Counted from the stretch's first letter, positions 12,638 through 25,481 are shown. The stretch: 64,000 bases of DNA from Aurantiacibacter marinus (GCF_001021555.1 NZ_LDCP01000003.1:186001-250000), one strand, 5' to 3'. Made by a program: numbers and translations. The notes: generated by a model from the letters alone, not told the origin.

Positions 12638-14257
12638 TCAGTCGACCTCGCAGCCGTATGCCTCGATATCGGCTTCGATTTCCTCGCGCTGGGCTTCTCT
12701 TGCAGCCTCGTCCAGATATTCACCAGGATGGTCCGGACGGAACAATTCAAGCAGAGGCTCGCGGTTGCCGGCATCAAACTCGTCAAACTTTTTACGGACC
12801 AGACATCTGTATCCGCTTTGGCCGTCGAGGAAGGATGCGCCAACCATCCGGGCTTCATCCGGACGCCCTTCTTCCAGCAGCATATAGACCAGCGCCTGAC
12901 GCACGGTGTTGTCGTAGGGCGCATATCCGAACGCAGCTTCCAACGCCATTTTTGCCTGATCCGTCACCGTCTGGCTCTCATCCAGCGCATGGCTGAGGTA
13001 ATAGCCGTAAAGCGGGTAGGCATGATCGGTTTCCATCCGGTTTGCTGCGGCAAAACGGGTTCGCGCAGCAGCGAAGTGCGATGCATCTGCGAACGAACGG
13101 CGCAGGGCCACATCGGCATAGTAATTGGCTGCTTCTGTGGATGCGGGATCAAGCGCCAGAACGCGCCCGGCAAGGCTTTCCGCCTCGTCGTAATTGCGCG
13201 CGTCAAACTCTGCCTCCACTGCCGTAAGCAGCACTGCCGCACTTTCCGGATATTCTTCCACCAGCCTGCGGGCATCGCGCACGATGCGGGTGGCCTCATC
13301 TTCATCCACACCGCGTTTCTGCACAATCATCAAATCCATGCGCGCGGCCTCCGCATCGTCCAACCGGCGAATGCTTACTTCGGGTTCGGCCTGGACGGAA
13401 TAAGGGACACGAAGAATGCGCGAGGCACCCTGACGAAATTCTTCAAGCTCCTGACGCAGGACTTCAAGGTCGCCAAAGGCTGTTGCAGCCGCTTCCATGC
13501 GCGTCTGTCCTGCGCTGATCGCAGCCAGATAATTGCCCATCTGGCCGCGCCGGTCAGGATTCAGATTGAGGTGACTGGCAAGAAGCCAGCCATGGGCGTA
13601 GGTGCGCCCTGTAGTCTGGCGTGTTTGTCTGGCCGGCGGATCAAATGTATCTTGCAGATTGATCGAAATGGTCGAAAGCGCAAAGCTGCGGATGGACGGG
13701 ACTTCGCCAATGACGAAATAATCGTCCTCGAATTCCAGGGTCGAAAACAGTTCCGCGAAACCTTCGCTATACCAGAGCGGGTAGGGCGCATCGCCATGCT
13801 GGAACATGAAATAATGGACGTATTCATGGAACAGCGTGGCTTTCGGGTCGAGCATCAGGTCGGAATCGACCCGCGCTGACGCGCTGCGCACACGCTGCTG
13901 GTTTTGGCGCCTTGGAACGAATGCAACCGATCCGGACGCGCGGCCGATGAAAAAGCCGCCGACACCGCTGTTTCCGGCGCCCGTAGCCAAAACAGCCATG
14001 TCGCGCGTTTCGCCAAAGCGGAAAACGGTGACCTTGCTGGATTCCGGCAAACTGCCGTCATCAGGGCCGATCCCGGTCATCAGGCGCAAGACCTCGTCCA
14101 GTCTCTCCAGATCCTGGACGAATTCGCGCGTATCGCTTTCCGAATCTTCAGAATAGACGATGAAATGCCGTGTCTCGGCACGGTACCAGTCGGCAGCTGC
14201 AGCCGGAATCGCGGCAAGCACAGCAACAGCCGCGATGAATGATGAAAGCAAACGCAT
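12638..14257 (-). CDS. secreted peptidase-MA-like metalloprotease with TPR region
   Basis: A signal peptide (residues 1 to about 21, ending AAAA) leads into a domain of unknown substrate with a zinc-protease signature: HEYVH at residues 144-148 and WYSEGFAE at 162-169, the gluzincin arrangement in which the downstream glutamate completes zinc binding. The C-terminal half (about residues 290-480) is helical with repeated tetratricopeptide-like units such as AESLAGRVLALDPASTEAAN. I start at the ATG at 14257 because a GGAG site lies eight bases upstream and the signal peptide begins there; a longer frame reaches 14347. Length is 539 residues. The role is probably in envelope protein turnover, but no partner is evident. 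Confidence 0.83.
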   Translation of the reverse strand: MRLLSSFIAAVAVLAAIPAAAADWYRAETRHFIVYSEDSESDTREFVQDLERLDEVLRLMTGIGPDDGSLPESSKVTVFRFGETRDMAVLATGAGNSGVGGFFIGRASGSVAFVPRRQNQQRVRSASARVDSDLMLDPKATLFHEYVHYFMFQHGDAPYPLWYSEGFAELFSTLEFEDDYFVIGEVPSIRSFALSTISINLQDTFDPPARQTRQTTGRTYAHGWLLASHLNLNPDRRGQMGNYLAAISAGQTRMEAAATAFGDLEVLRQELEEFRQGASRILRVPYSVQAEPEVSIRRLDDAEAARMDLMIVQKRGVDEDEATRIVRDARRLVEEYPESAAVLLTAVEAEFDARNYDEAESLAGRVLALDPASTEAANYYADVALRRSFADASHFAAARTRFAAANRMETDHAYPLYGYYLSHALDESQTVTDQAKMALEAAFGYAPYDNTVRQALVYMLLEEGRPDEARMVGASFLDGQSGYRCLVRKKFDEFDAGNREPLLELFRPDHPGEYLDEAAREAQREEIEADIEAYGCEVD

Positions 14258-14322
14258 TGAATGATCTCCAGTCCTGCCGTCCCTTCTATGTAAGAATTCC
14301 GGCGGTTTCAATACGCTGAAAT

Positions 14323-16914
<2,592 letters not shown>

Positions 16915-16939
16915 ATTCTTTTCTGAAATCTTGGGGGTG

Positions 16940-17986
16940 TCAGGCTGCAATCGTGAAGGGCTCAAGGCCCGCCAGCCGCATCTTGGTGATCTTTTCCGGG
17001 ATGGTGCGCGGGGTCACGCCTTCCACACGCTGCGCCATTGCCGCGATATGGTCCGGGGTGGAGCCGCAGCAGCCGCCGATGATATTGACACGGCCATTGT
17101 CCGCCCATTCGCCGACAAGTCCGGCGGTGGTTTCGGGCTGCTCGTCATATTCGCCAAGTTCGTTGGGCAGGCCTGCATTGGGGTACACCATCAGCAGCGT
17201 ATCGGCGACGCCGGAAAGGTGCTGCACATGCGGGCGAAGCTGATCCGCGCCGAAGCTGCAATTGAGGCCGATGGTGACGGGGTTTGCGTGGCGCACCGCA
17301 TTCCAGAACGCCTCTACCGTGTGGCCCGACAGATTGCGGCCCGACAGATCGGTAAGCGTCATGGACAGCATGATCGGAACATCGCGGCCCAGCTTTTTGG
17401 ACAGCTGGCGCACTGCCATGATTCCGGCCTTGGCGTTCAGCGTATCAAAGATCGTTTCGATCAGAATGAAATCAGCGCCGCCTTCAACCAGAGCGTCTGC
17501 CTGATCGAGATAGACGCCGGTGAGGTAGTCGAAAGTAATCTCGCGGTAGCCGGGATCTTCGACCTGCGGGCTGAGCGAGAGCGTCTTGTTGGTTGGCCCG
17601 ATGGCCCCTGCAACAAAGCGTGGCTTGCCATCCCTGGCCGCAAATTCATCGGCCAGTTCGCGCGCGATCCGGGCTGAAGCGATGTTGATATCGCGCACCA
17701 AGGATTCCGCCGCATAATCAGCCTGACTGATAACGTTGGCGGAGAAGGTGTTGGTGGAAACGATATCCGATCCGGCTTCAAGATAGGCGCGGGTGATGTC
17801 TGCAATGACATCGGGCCGGGTGAGGGCTAGAATGTCGTTATTGCCCTTCTGGTCAGCCTTGAGGCCGAGGTCGCCAGCGAAATCCTCTTCCGACAATTTG
17901 CGGTTCTGGATTTGCGTGCCGAATGCACCGTCCGACACCAGAATGCGCTGCGCTGCTTCATGCAGCAATTGATCGCGGGCGCTCAT
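16940..17986 (-). CDS. metH1: methionine synthase, homocysteine methyltransferase part
   Basis: The 348-residue product is the N-terminal homocysteine-binding barrel of methionine synthase. Zinc ligands are present: one cysteine in IGLNCSFGA and the pair in [13 protein letters not shown] near the C-terminus. The N-terminal [13 protein letters not shown] segment is typical. The ATG at 17986 overlaps the metF stop codon (ATGA), with a GGAG site inside the metF end. It must pair with the folate/cobalamin protein encoded next to it to make methionine. Split MetH of this kind is common in alphaproteobacteria. Confidence 0.94.
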   Translation of the reverse strand: MSARDQLLHEAAQRILVSDGAFGTQIQNRKLSEEDFAGDLGLKADQKGNNDILALTRPDVIADITRAYLEAGSDIVSTNTFSANVISQADYAAESLVRDINIASARIARELADEFAARDGKPRFVAGAIGPTNKTLSLSPQVEDPGYREITFDYLTGVYLDQADALVEGGADFILIETIFDTLNAKAGIMAVRQLSKKLGRDVPIMLSMTLTDLSGRNLSGHTVEAFWNAVRHANPVTIGLNCSFGADQLRPHVQHLSGVADTLLMVYPNAGLPNELGEYDEQPETTAGLVGEWADNGRVNIIGGCCGSTPDHIAAMAQRVEGVTPRTIPEKITKMRLAGLEPFTIAA

Positions 17987-18939
17987 GATTTTTTCTCCAT
18001 CGGCCCACGTTCGACAGGGCGACGCCCGAGCATGTGGCAGATCGCATAGGCCAGATCGGCGCGGTTGAGGGTGTAGAAGTGGAACTGGCGCACACCGCCG
18101 GCATACAGGCGGCGGCAAAGCTCTGCCGCGATGGTCGCGGCGACCAGCTGGCGGGCGGCAGGACGTTCATCCAGCCCTTCGAACAATCCGTCCATCCAAT
18201 CAGGAATGACGGCGCCGCATTGTCCGGCAAACTTGCGCGCCTGCGCCACATTGGTGACGGGCAGAATTCCCGGCACCATCGGCGCGTGGATGCCAGCTGC
18301 GCGGCATTTGTCGGTGAAGTCGAAGAATACTTCCGGCGCAAAGAAGAACTGGCTGATGCCGCGCGTTGCGCCCGCATCGATCTTGCGCTTCAGATTGTCG
18401 AGATCGGATTGCGGGCACTGCGCATCGGGATGCGTTTCGGGATAGGCGGCGACGGAGATTTCGAAATCGGCGACTTCCTTCAGACCGCTGACCAGTTCAG
18501 CTGCATTGGCGTAGCCTTCGGGGTGCGGCACGAAAGGTGCGCCGGGTTCACCGGCATCGCCGCGCAGCGCCACGATATGGCGCACGCCCGCTTCCCAATA
18601 CGCCTCTGCAATGGCGCGTGTTTCAGCCTTGCTGGCATCAACGCAGGTCAAGTGAGCGGCTGCGGGGATGCCAGCCTCCTTGATAAGGCGCGCTACTGTG
18701 TTGTGCGTGCGTTCACGGGTGGAGCCGCCCGCACCATAGGTCACACTGACAAATTCTGGCGCAAGCGGGGCAAGTTCCTGCACGGCTTCCCACAATTTCT
18801 CTTCCATCTTGTCGGTCTTGGGCGGGAAGAATTCAAAGCTGACGGCAATGTCCCCCGGCAATCCACTGAAAAGCGGAGTGTCTCGCGCAGTGCGCTTTTC
18901 CTGAACGGGATCAAGGCAATCGGGGGCTTGCACGCTCAT
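17983..18939 (-). CDS. metF: methylenetetrahydrofolate reductase
   Basis: MetF reduces 5,10-methylene-tetrahydrofolate to the 5-methyl form used by methionine synthase. The 318-residue protein shows the family's VSFEFFPPKTDKMEEKLW start at about residue 33, the SVTYGAGGSTRERT motif and the FAD-binding ALRGD segment. Both ends overlap neighbours by four bases: its ATG overlaps the TGA of the ArsR fusion gene and its stop overlaps the metH1 start. This tight arrangement implies translational coupling in a methyl-cycle operon. Confidence 0.96.
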   Translation of the reverse strand: MSVQAPDCLDPVQEKRTARDTPLFSGLPGDIAVSFEFFPPKTDKMEEKLWEAVQELAPLAPEFVSVTYGAGGSTRERTHNTVARLIKEAGIPAAAHLTCVDASKAETRAIAEAYWEAGVRHIVALRGDAGEPGAPFVPHPEGYANAAELVSGLKEVADFEISVAAYPETHPDAQCPQSDLDNLKRKIDAGATRGISQFFFAPEVFFDFTDKCRAAGIHAPMVPGILPVTNVAQARKFAGQCGAVIPDWMDGLFEGLDERPAARQLVAATIAAELCRRLYAGGVRQFHFYTLNRADLAYAICHMLGRRPVERGPMEKKS

Positions 18940-19913
18940 GAGGCGGCCTTTCGTGAGTCGGGGGCAAAGGAGGGGTGGGTCAGCCGTGTGGCCGCCCAGA
19001 TTTTTACGGTGATTTCGCGCCCGGGCACTTCGACAGGCGCGGCGGGTTTGAACCCCGCTTCAGTGAGCATTTTTTCCATACCGGCATCGGCAAAGCCAAG
19101 CCGTGCATGGGCATGGCGTTCACGCAGTTCGTCACGGTCATGGCGCGCCAGATCGACAATCGCGATCCGCCCGCCCGGGCGCGTGACGCGTGCAGCTTCT
19201 TTCAAGGCAAGCGCCGGATCCTGCGCGAAATGCAACACCTGATGCAGCAGTACAGTATCGAAATGGTGTGCGGGAAACGGCAGGTTGGTGAAATCGCCTT
19301 GCTGCAATTCCACCTTGTCCGGGCCAAGCGCATGAAGACGGGCGCGGGCGACCCGCAGCATGTCCAGGCTCTTGTCCAGAGCCACGATGTGAGTTGCAAG
19401 CGGCGCGAGCAGTTCGGCAATACGGCCGGTTCCGGTTCCGATATCGAGCAAGCGGCCCGGCGGCTTGTCTGCCAGCACACGAAGCAGCGCCTGCTCGCAG
19501 GCCTTTTCCGGCCCGTGGACTTCGCGCAAAGTGTCCCATTCATCTGCATGCAGAGCGAAATAGCGGTCTGCCTCTTTTTCGCGGGCCGCGCGGATGGTGG
19601 AAAGTCGCTGGCGGTCAGTATCAGCATGTCCGGCGAAGACCTCGTCTTCACGCTCCGCCAGCGCCAGAAGCCGGGCGATGGCGTCATACATGGGGGACGG
19701 CGTGGCTTCGCGCAGGAACACCGAATTGCCTTCACGCCGCCGCTCAACCAGTCCGGCATCAACAAGCCGGGCAACATGCTGCGAAACGCGCGGCTGGCTT
19801 TGGCCCAGCACCTGGGCAATTTCCCCGACCGACAATTCCATCTGCGCAACCAGACGCATCACGCGAAGGCGCGACGCATCGGACAGGGCGCGAAAGGCGT
19901 GCTCTAATTGCAT
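18936..19913 (-). CDS. ArsR-family repressor fused to a SAM methyltransferase domain
   Basis: The N-terminal 85 residues form a winged helix of the ArsR family (FRALSDASRLRVMRLVAQME, then recognition helix around SQPRVSQHVARLV). The rest is a class I methyltransferase fold with the SAM-binding motif LLDIGTGTGRIAELLAP and a VTRPGGRIAIVDL strand. In alphaproteobacteria such fusions are found at the head of metF-metH operons and are thought to sense SAM or S-adenosylhomocysteine; that role is known of the family, not shown here. The gene is first in the operon, and an inverted repeat ends 12 bases before its start, which suggests autoregulation. Start at ATG 19913; an in-frame GTG at 19919 is an alternative. 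No strong ribosome site is seen. Confidence 0.88.
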   Translation of the reverse strand: MQLEHAFRALSDASRLRVMRLVAQMELSVGEIAQVLGQSQPRVSQHVARLVDAGLVERRREGNSVFLREATPSPMYDAIARLLALAEREDEVFAGHADTDRQRLSTIRAAREKEADRYFALHADEWDTLREVHGPEKACEQALLRVLADKPPGRLLDIGTGTGRIAELLAPLATHIVALDKSLDMLRVARARLHALGPDKVELQQGDFTNLPFPAHHFDTVLLHQVLHFAQDPALALKEAARVTRPGGRIAIVDLARHDRDELRERHAHARLGFADAGMEKMLTEAGFKPAAPVEVPGREITVKIWAATRLTHPSFAPDSRKAAS

Positions 19914-19925
19914 GATCACATAAGC

Positions 19926-19945
19926 ATATAACGAAATTGTTATAT
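19926..19945. promoter_or_regulatory. candidate operator of the methionine operon
   Basis: ATATAAC at 19926-19932 and GTTATAT at 19939-19945 are perfect inverted repeats around a six-base AT-rich spacer, in otherwise G+C-rich DNA. The near-match continues outward (AGC on the left, GCT on the right with one extra base). It sits immediately upstream of the start of the ArsR-methyltransferase gene, the expected place for a homodimeric ArsR repressor to block its own operon. Confidence 0.65.
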
Positions 19946-20001
19946 TGCTAGGATAAATGCGGTTTCTTTTGCAACCAGTTGACCCCTAACTTGCCAAGCT
20001 T

Positions 20002-22188
20002 TCAGACAAAAGAATATGGATCGATATCAACGCCGACCCGCACTCCCGGCGGGTGATCGACTTGGGACAGCCACTGGCGGATTACCTTCTGCAACTGCGC
20101 GGATCGCCGCGCGTTGAGCAGCAACCGGTAGCGGTACCGGTTGCGCAGCAGGGCGAGCGGGGCAGGCGCTGGACCAAGGATCATCACATCGTCCAGATTG
20201 GGACGTGTATCGCCGATGCGATTGGCAGCCATGCGGGCCTCTGCATCGTCCTCGCTCGACACGATAATCGCGGCCCAGCGCCCGAAAGGCGGGGCACCGG
20301 CGCTGCGCCGCGCCTCCGTTTCAGCTTCATAGAAGGCATCGCGGTCGCCCGCCTCCAGCGCCGCGATCACGGGCGCTTCGGGGTGGCGCGTCTGGATCAG
20401 CACTTCGCCCGCTTTCGCCCCCCGGCCGGCGCGGCCTGCGACCTGTGCGACTTGTTGGTAGGTGCGTTCGGCGGCGCGCAAATCTCCGCCTTCAAGCCCA
20501 AGATCGGCATCGATCACGCCGACCAGTGTCAATTCCGGAAAGTGGAAGCCCTTGGTGACAAGCTGCGTGCCGACGATAACGTCGATCGCGCCGCCTTCTG
20601 CCATGGCCACAAACTCCGCAGCCTTCTCCGGCGAATTCAGCGTATCGGACGTGACCAGCGCGACCCGTGCATCGGGCAGGATTTCGGCAACTTCATCGGC
20701 AATGCGCTCCACGCCGGGGCCGCAGGCGACAAGGCAATCGGGCTCTCCGCATTCAGGGCAGGTTTCCGGCGGCGCGGTTTCATGGCCGCAATGGTGGCAG
20801 GCCAGACGTTTGCTAAGGCGATGTTCGACCAGCCATGCGCTGCAGTTGGGGCATTTGAAGCGGAAGCCGCAATTGCGGCACAGCGTCAGCGGAGCATAGC
20901 CGCGGCGGTTGAGGAACAGCAGCGATTGCTCGCCGCGCTCCAGCCGTTCCACCATGGCCTGGCGCAATGGCGCGGATATCCACGCGCCTCTGCCCGGTTG
21001 CTCTTCCGTCAGATTGATCAGGTGAATGGCAGGCATGGTCGCGCCGCCAAAACGGCTGGGCAGCACCAGTTTTTCGTAAATGCCGGTGTCCGCCATATGC
21101 AGACTTTCCAGCGCCGGTGTCGCACTGGCGAGGACCACGGGGATTTTCTCGAAATGACCGCGCATCACGGCCACATCGCGGGCGTTGTAACGCACGCCGT
21201 CTTCCTGCTTGAAGCTGATTTCATGCGCTTCATCGACCACGATCAGGCCCAGATTGGCATAAGGCAGGAACAGCGCCGAGCGTGCGCCGACCACAACCTG
21301 CGCCTCTCCGCTGGCAATCGCCCGCCATGCGCGGCGGCGTTCGGTGGATTTCAGGCTGGAATGCCACGTGATCGGAGCAGCGCCAAAGCGGGCTTCAAAG
21401 CGGCTCAGGAATGCTTCGGTAAGCGCGATTTCGGGCAGCAGGACCAGCACCTGCCGGTCATTCTTCAGCGCGCGTGCCACGGCTTCGAAATAGGTTTCGG
21501 TCTTGCCTGATCCGGTCACTCCGTCGAGCAGGATGGGCGCAAATTCCTCTTGCTCCACCGCTTCCACCAGCCGTGCGGAAACTTCGGCCTGAAATTTGTT
21601 GAGGTCGGGCGCATTGTGATCGTGCCGGGCGCGGGGATAGGGCCGGTCAACATCGACTTCGACAGGTTCCAGAACACCCTGGTTGACGAGGCCGCGAAGA
21701 ACTGCCTCGGAAACACCCGCCAGCCCGGCCAATTCGCGGATCGTGGCCTGTTCACCTTCCAGCGCCCCGAAGGCACGTTCGCGCTGCGGTGTCATCCGCT
21801 CCGGCAGTCCTCCGGACAGGCGATACTCCGTCATCGTGGCAGGACCGCGCAGGGCCCCCCCGCTGGAGATAACCATGCGGGCGACGCCTGCGAGCGAGGC
21901 GATGTAATATTCCGCTGTCCATTCGATCAAACGCCGCAGTTCGGCGGTAATCGGAGGTACATCAACCACAGCCAATAAAGGCCGCAGTTTAGATTCAGGT
22001 ACCGGAGAACTGGGCAGACTGGCTTCTTCCCACACGATTCCCATGATCTGCCTTGGCCCCAGCGGCGCGACAACGATGCTGCCGTATTCCACCGTCATGC
22101 CTGCAGGCACGCGGTAGTCCAGCGGGCCGAGCGCGGCATTCATGATCAGGAGCCGGGCTCTGGTGGAAGGCATCGGGGTAACTGGCAT
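20002..22188 (-). CDS. priA: primosomal replication restart helicase PriA
   Basis: PriA recognises stalled forks and reloads the replisome. The 728-residue product has the N-terminal 3'-end binding domain (about 1-100), helicase motif I GVTGSGKTE at about residue 226, the DEAH box (VVDEAHE) and the zinc-binding insertion with four CxxC pairs (CRNCG, CPNC, CHHCG, CPECG) between about residues 430 and 480. The C-terminal helicase lobe includes VGTQLVTKGFHFPELTLVG. Starts at 22188 and 22173 are both possible. It is divergent from the DUF4197 gene with 54 bases between. Confidence 0.96.
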   Translation of the reverse strand: MPVTPMPSTRARLLIMNAALGPLDYRVPAGMTVEYGSIVVAPLGPRQIMGIVWEEASLPSSPVPESKLRPLLAVVDVPPITAELRRLIEWTAEYYIASLAGVARMVISSGGALRGPATMTEYRLSGGLPERMTPQRERAFGALEGEQATIRELAGLAGVSEAVLRGLVNQGVLEPVEVDVDRPYPRARHDHNAPDLNKFQAEVSARLVEAVEQEEFAPILLDGVTGSGKTETYFEAVARALKNDRQVLVLLPEIALTEAFLSRFEARFGAAPITWHSSLKSTERRRAWRAIASGEAQVVVGARSALFLPYANLGLIVVDEAHEISFKQEDGVRYNARDVAVMRGHFEKIPVVLASATPALESLHMADTGIYEKLVLPSRFGGATMPAIHLINLTEEQPGRGAWISAPLRQAMVERLERGEQSLLFLNRRGYAPLTLCRNCGFRFKCPNCSAWLVEHRLSKRLACHHCGHETAPPETCPECGEPDCLVACGPGVERIADEVAEILPDARVALVTSDTLNSPEKAAEFVAMAEGGAIDVIVGTQLVTKGFHFPELTLVGVIDADLGLEGGDLRAAERTYQQVAQVAGRAGRGAKAGEVLIQTRHPEAPVIAALEAGDRDAFYEAETEARRSAGAPPFGRWAAIIVSSEDDAEARMAANRIGDTRPNLDDVMILGPAPAPLALLRNRYRYRLLLNARRSAQLQKVIRQWLSQVDHPPGVRVGVDIDPYSFV

Positions 22189-22242
22189 CGACAGCTATAT
22201 GGGCGCTGGGCTATCCACGCGGCAAGAACAAGGAGTCGCATT

Positions 22243-22962
22243 ATGACCAAATTCACTGAAATATCCGCCAATTCCTCGGCCGAAACCGTGCTTGACCGCC
22301 GCAAATTCCTTGCCGGAATTGGCGCTGGTGGCGCTTTGCTGGCGTTACCTGGCTGCGAAAGCCTTGGCGGGTTCAGCATGGTCGATGCGGTGCGCCGCTT
22401 GCTGTATCTTTCCAGCGAACGGGCTTTTACGCGCCTTACTGCTCCGGGCGGTTTCTGGGATCAGCAAGTTGCGCAGATCGGCCTGTCCAACATGCTCGGG
22501 ACACGCGGCGGCATAGTCAGCAGCATCCTGACATCCACCATTTTCAAAGACCGGCTGGAAGATGCCTTTGCCGATATCGCCGTTGAAGGCGCTGAACGCG
22601 CCGCCCCGATCGTGACCGATGCTGTGCGCCTGATCGGCATCCAGAACGCCATCGCGCTGATCAATGGCGGGCCGACCGCTGCAACCGGTTTCCTGCGTGA
22701 AAGCATGGGAACTACGCTGGTCGAAGCCATGGTGCCCGAACTGGGGCAGGCGATGCGCATCGCCAGCGAACCGCTGGTGGGTGAATTGCTGGCTGGCCTT
22801 ACCGGCATCAACATATCCGGCGTCGCGCAGAACATCTCTACCACTGTGGACAATGCCATCTGGTCGGAAATGGGCGTTGAGGAATCGGCCATCCGTGCCA
22901 ATCCCCGCGCTACCAATGATCCGTTGCTCATCGGTGTGCTGGGTGCGGGGCGCCTGCTTTAA
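22243..22962 (+). CDS. DUF4197 family lipoprotein, Tat-type signal
   Basis: The 239-residue protein has an N-terminal twin-arginine signal (DRRKFLAGIGAGG) that ends in a lipobox-like ALPGC at about residues 34-38, suggesting export in folded form and lipid attachment. The mature part follows the DUF4197 pattern: a helical domain with VDAVRRLLYLSSERAFTRL, a central ALINGGPTAATGFLRE segment and a C-terminal AIRANPRATNDPLL motif. Family function is unknown. A good AAGGAG site precedes the ATG. Confidence 0.82.
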   Translation: MTKFTEISANSSAETVLDRRKFLAGIGAGGALLALPGCESLGGFSMVDAVRRLLYLSSERAFTRLTAPGGFWDQQVAQIGLSNMLGTRGGIVSSILTSTIFKDRLEDAFADIAVEGAERAAPIVTDAVRLIGIQNAIALINGGPTAATGFLRESMGTTLVEAMVPELGQAMRIASEPLVGELLAGLTGINISGVAQNISTTVDNAIWSEMGVEESAIRANPRATNDPLLIGVLGAGRLL

Positions 22963-23039
22963 CGGTTCCGGATTGCGCCCAAGGATACAGCCCATTGCCC
23001 CCTTGCGCGCTGCGGCCCGTGCTTTAGGCAGCGCGGCAT

Positions 23040-24860
23040 ATGTCTGACGAATCTCCTCTCGACCGTTTCAAGCAGGCCCTGACCGGGGCCGCGCGTGCCA
23101 TTGCGCGCGATGCGGAGGTGGAGGTAGGCTTCACCGCCGATGCCGCGTCCGAACAGGGCAAGACTGTCCGCGTGCCCATGCCATCGCGCAGTATCACCGC
23201 GGCAGAGGCGGAAGAGGCACGCGGCTTTGCCGACAGTTTCGCTCTGCGCCTGCGCCACCACAATCCCGGGTTGCACATGCGCCACCGCCCGCAGGATGCT
23301 GATGCGCGGGCCTGCTATGATGCGATCGAGCGCGCACGGTATGAAGCGCTGGGCGAGACCGAATTTGCCGGTATGCGCGAAAATATGGCCGCGATGCAGG
23401 AACGCCGCGTGGCCGGGAGCGCGATTGCCCGTGCGCAGACCAGCGACGACGTGCCGCTGCACACCGCGCTTGGCCTGATGCTGCGGGAGCAGCTTACCGG
23501 CCAGCCGATCCCGGATGCGGCGCGTAGCGGTGTGGATATGGTTCGCGAATATATCGAAAGCCGCACCGGCGACGATTTCGAACAATTGTCCGACGTGCTG
23601 ACTGACCAGCGCGCTTTCCAGAAAGCCAGCCTCGATATGCTGCGCCACCTCGACATGGTGCCAGCCGAAATGGAGCCGGAAGACGGCCTCGATCTGGACG
23701 ATAACGAGAACGATACGGGCGAGGAAGACAAGCCCGAGGACGAGCAGGGCGAAGGCGCGGATAGCGACCAGCCAGAAGCCCGCGCCGAAGGTGCCGAGGG
23801 CGAGGAAGGCGAAGGCGAGGAGCAGGACGAGGCCACCGGCGATGAAAATCTGGCCGAGGGCGAGCCGGGCGATGACGGCGAAGAATTCATGCTGCCCCAG
23901 CGCCGCAACGCGCCGTGGCAGGACCTGCCCGACAGTTTCGAATACAAGGCCTACACCACCGAATTTGACGAGATCGTGGAAGCGACCGAGCTTTGCGATA
24001 CCGAAGAACTCACCCGCCTGCGCGCCTATCTCGACAGCCAACTGGCCGGATTGCAGTCAGTTGTCACGCGGCTGGCGAACCGGCTGCAACGCCGCCTGAT
24101 GGCGCAGCAGAACCGCAGCTGGGATTTCGATCAGGAAGAAGGCCTGATCGATGCCGCGCGGCTTGCGCGGATCGTCACCAGCCCCGGTCATTCACTCAGC
24201 TACAAGGTGGAGCAGGAGCAGGACTTCAAGGACACGGTCGTCACGCTGCTGATCGACAATTCCGGCTCCATGCGCGGGCGGCCCATCTCCATCGCCGCGA
24301 TCAGCGCGGATATTCTGGCGCGGACACTGGAACGCTGCGGCGTGAAGGTGGAAATCCTCGGCTTTACCACGCGCGCGTGGAAGGGCGGGCAGGGGCGTGA
24401 GAAATGGCTGGCCAATGGCCGCCCGCCCAATCCCGGCCGCCTCAACGATTTGCGGCACATAATCTACAAGAAGGCGGACGAACCCATGCGCCGCGCGCGC
24501 CGCAGCCTCGGCCTGATGATGCGCGAAGGGCTGCTGAAAGAAAACATCGACGGGGAGGCGCTGCTGTGGGCTCACGAACGCCTGCTTTCCCGCGCCGAAG
24601 ACCGCCGTATCCTGATGGTGATTTCAGACGGCGCACCGGTGGACGATTCAACACTCAGCGTGAACAGCGCAGGCTATCTTGAAGGCCATTTGCGCAAGGT
24701 AATCGAGTGGATCGAAAAGTCCTCCCCCGTGCAGCTGGTGGCAATCGGTATCGGCCACGATGTGACGCGCTATTACCGCCGCGCGGTCACGATTATGGAC
24801 GCAGAACAGCTTGGCGGGACGATTATCGAGCAGCTTGCGGATTTGTTCGACGAGGAGTAG
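23040..24860 (+). CDS. cobT: cobaltochelatase CobT-type subunit
   Basis: CobT is the integrin-I-domain partner of the AAA+ subunit CobS in the aerobic cobalt chelatase of cobalamin synthesis. The 606-residue protein has the family's N-terminal region, a long acidic low-complexity segment (about residues 213-290, mostly Glu/Asp/Gly) and a C-terminal von Willebrand A domain with the metal-binding DNSGS motif at about residue 406. No cobS or other cobalamin synthesis gene is present in this window, so its partner must lie elsewhere, or it may serve a CobT-like role with another AAA+ protein. The cobalamin-dependent MetH encoded nearby is a plausible beneficiary. Confidence 0.9.
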   Translation: MSDESPLDRFKQALTGAARAIARDAEVEVGFTADAASEQGKTVRVPMPSRSITAAEAEEARGFADSFALRLRHHNPGLHMRHRPQDADARACYDAIERARYEALGETEFAGMRENMAAMQERRVAGSAIARAQTSDDVPLHTALGLMLREQLTGQPIPDAARSGVDMVREYIESRTGDDFEQLSDVLTDQRAFQKASLDMLRHLDMVPAEMEPEDGLDLDDNENDTGEEDKPEDEQGEGADSDQPEARAEGAEGEEGEGEEQDEATGDENLAEGEPGDDGEEFMLPQRRNAPWQDLPDSFEYKAYTTEFDEIVEATELCDTEELTRLRAYLDSQLAGLQSVVTRLANRLQRRLMAQQNRSWDFDQEEGLIDAARLARIVTSPGHSLSYKVEQEQDFKDTVVTLLIDNSGSMRGRPISIAAISADILARTLERCGVKVEILGFTTRAWKGGQGREKWLANGRPPNPGRLNDLRHIIYKKADEPMRRARRSLGLMMREGLLKENIDGEALLWAHERLLSRAEDRRILMVISDGAPVDDSTLSVNSAGYLEGHLRKVIEWIEKSSPVQLVAIGIGHDVTRYYRRAVTIMDAEQLGGTIIEQLADLFDEE

Positions 24861-24897
24861 ACCTACCCTGATAATTCAATGATTTACAGGGGAAGCT

Positions 24898-25428
24898 ATG
24901 CGGAAATTTTGGATTGCGGGCACGCTGATCGCGATGCTGGTTTTTGGCTGGTATCTCGGATCTCCATATCTTGCGATGAATGATCTTCGAGCGGCGGCAG
25001 AATCTGGCGATCAGGCTGAGTTGGAGAATTCGATTGATTTTCCGCAGGTTCGCGAATCCTTGAAGAGCGAATTTCGCGCTTCTCTGGCAGCCAAAATTGT
25101 GAATTCAGAGGAACAGGACGGGCTTGAGGCGCTCGGCTCAATGTTTGCCATGGGTATGGTGGACACGATGGTGGATGGGCTCGTAACTCCTGAGGGGATG
25201 TCAGCACTGATTACCCGTGGGCGTCTCAACAGAGAAGAGGCTGATGGGGAGCAGGCAGAAGGTTTTTCTGATCAAGATTGGTCTTTGGAGCGCGAAGGAT
25301 TTTCGAGCTTTCGCGCGACACCGTCTCTGAAATCCGGTGAGACACCTCCAACCCTAATCTTCGAGCGAGACGGATTGTCTTGGAGGTTAACTGCCATCGA
25401 CATGCCGGCAGACGTGCTGGGTAATTGA
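24898..25428 (+). CDS. DUF2939 family protein, copy 1
   Basis: The 176-residue product has a single N-terminal hydrophobic helix (residues 5-20) acting as anchor or signal, followed by a SPYLAMNDLRAAAESGD segment and an IDFPQVRESLKSEF motif that place it in DUF2939. The C-terminal GLSWRLTAIDMP matches the family's end. Function is unknown; an envelope location is likely. A second copy of the family follows 53 bases downstream. This copy appears less G+C-rich than its neighbour. Confidence 0.8.
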   Translation: MRKFWIAGTLIAMLVFGWYLGSPYLAMNDLRAAAESGDQAELENSIDFPQVRESLKSEFRASLAAKIVNSEEQDGLEALGSMFAMGMVDTMVDGLVTPEGMSALITRGRLNREEADGEQAEGFSDQDWSLEREGFSSFRATPSLKSGETPPTLIFERDGLSWRLTAIDMPADVLGN

Positions 25429-25481
25429 AATTTCTGAATGCCGGCTGATAGACCGGACTTATCGCTGCAATTGAAGATACC

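Noticed and set aside
22963-23039. A cobalamin riboswitch before cobT
   Set aside because: The 77-base gap is too short and shows no B12-box sequence.
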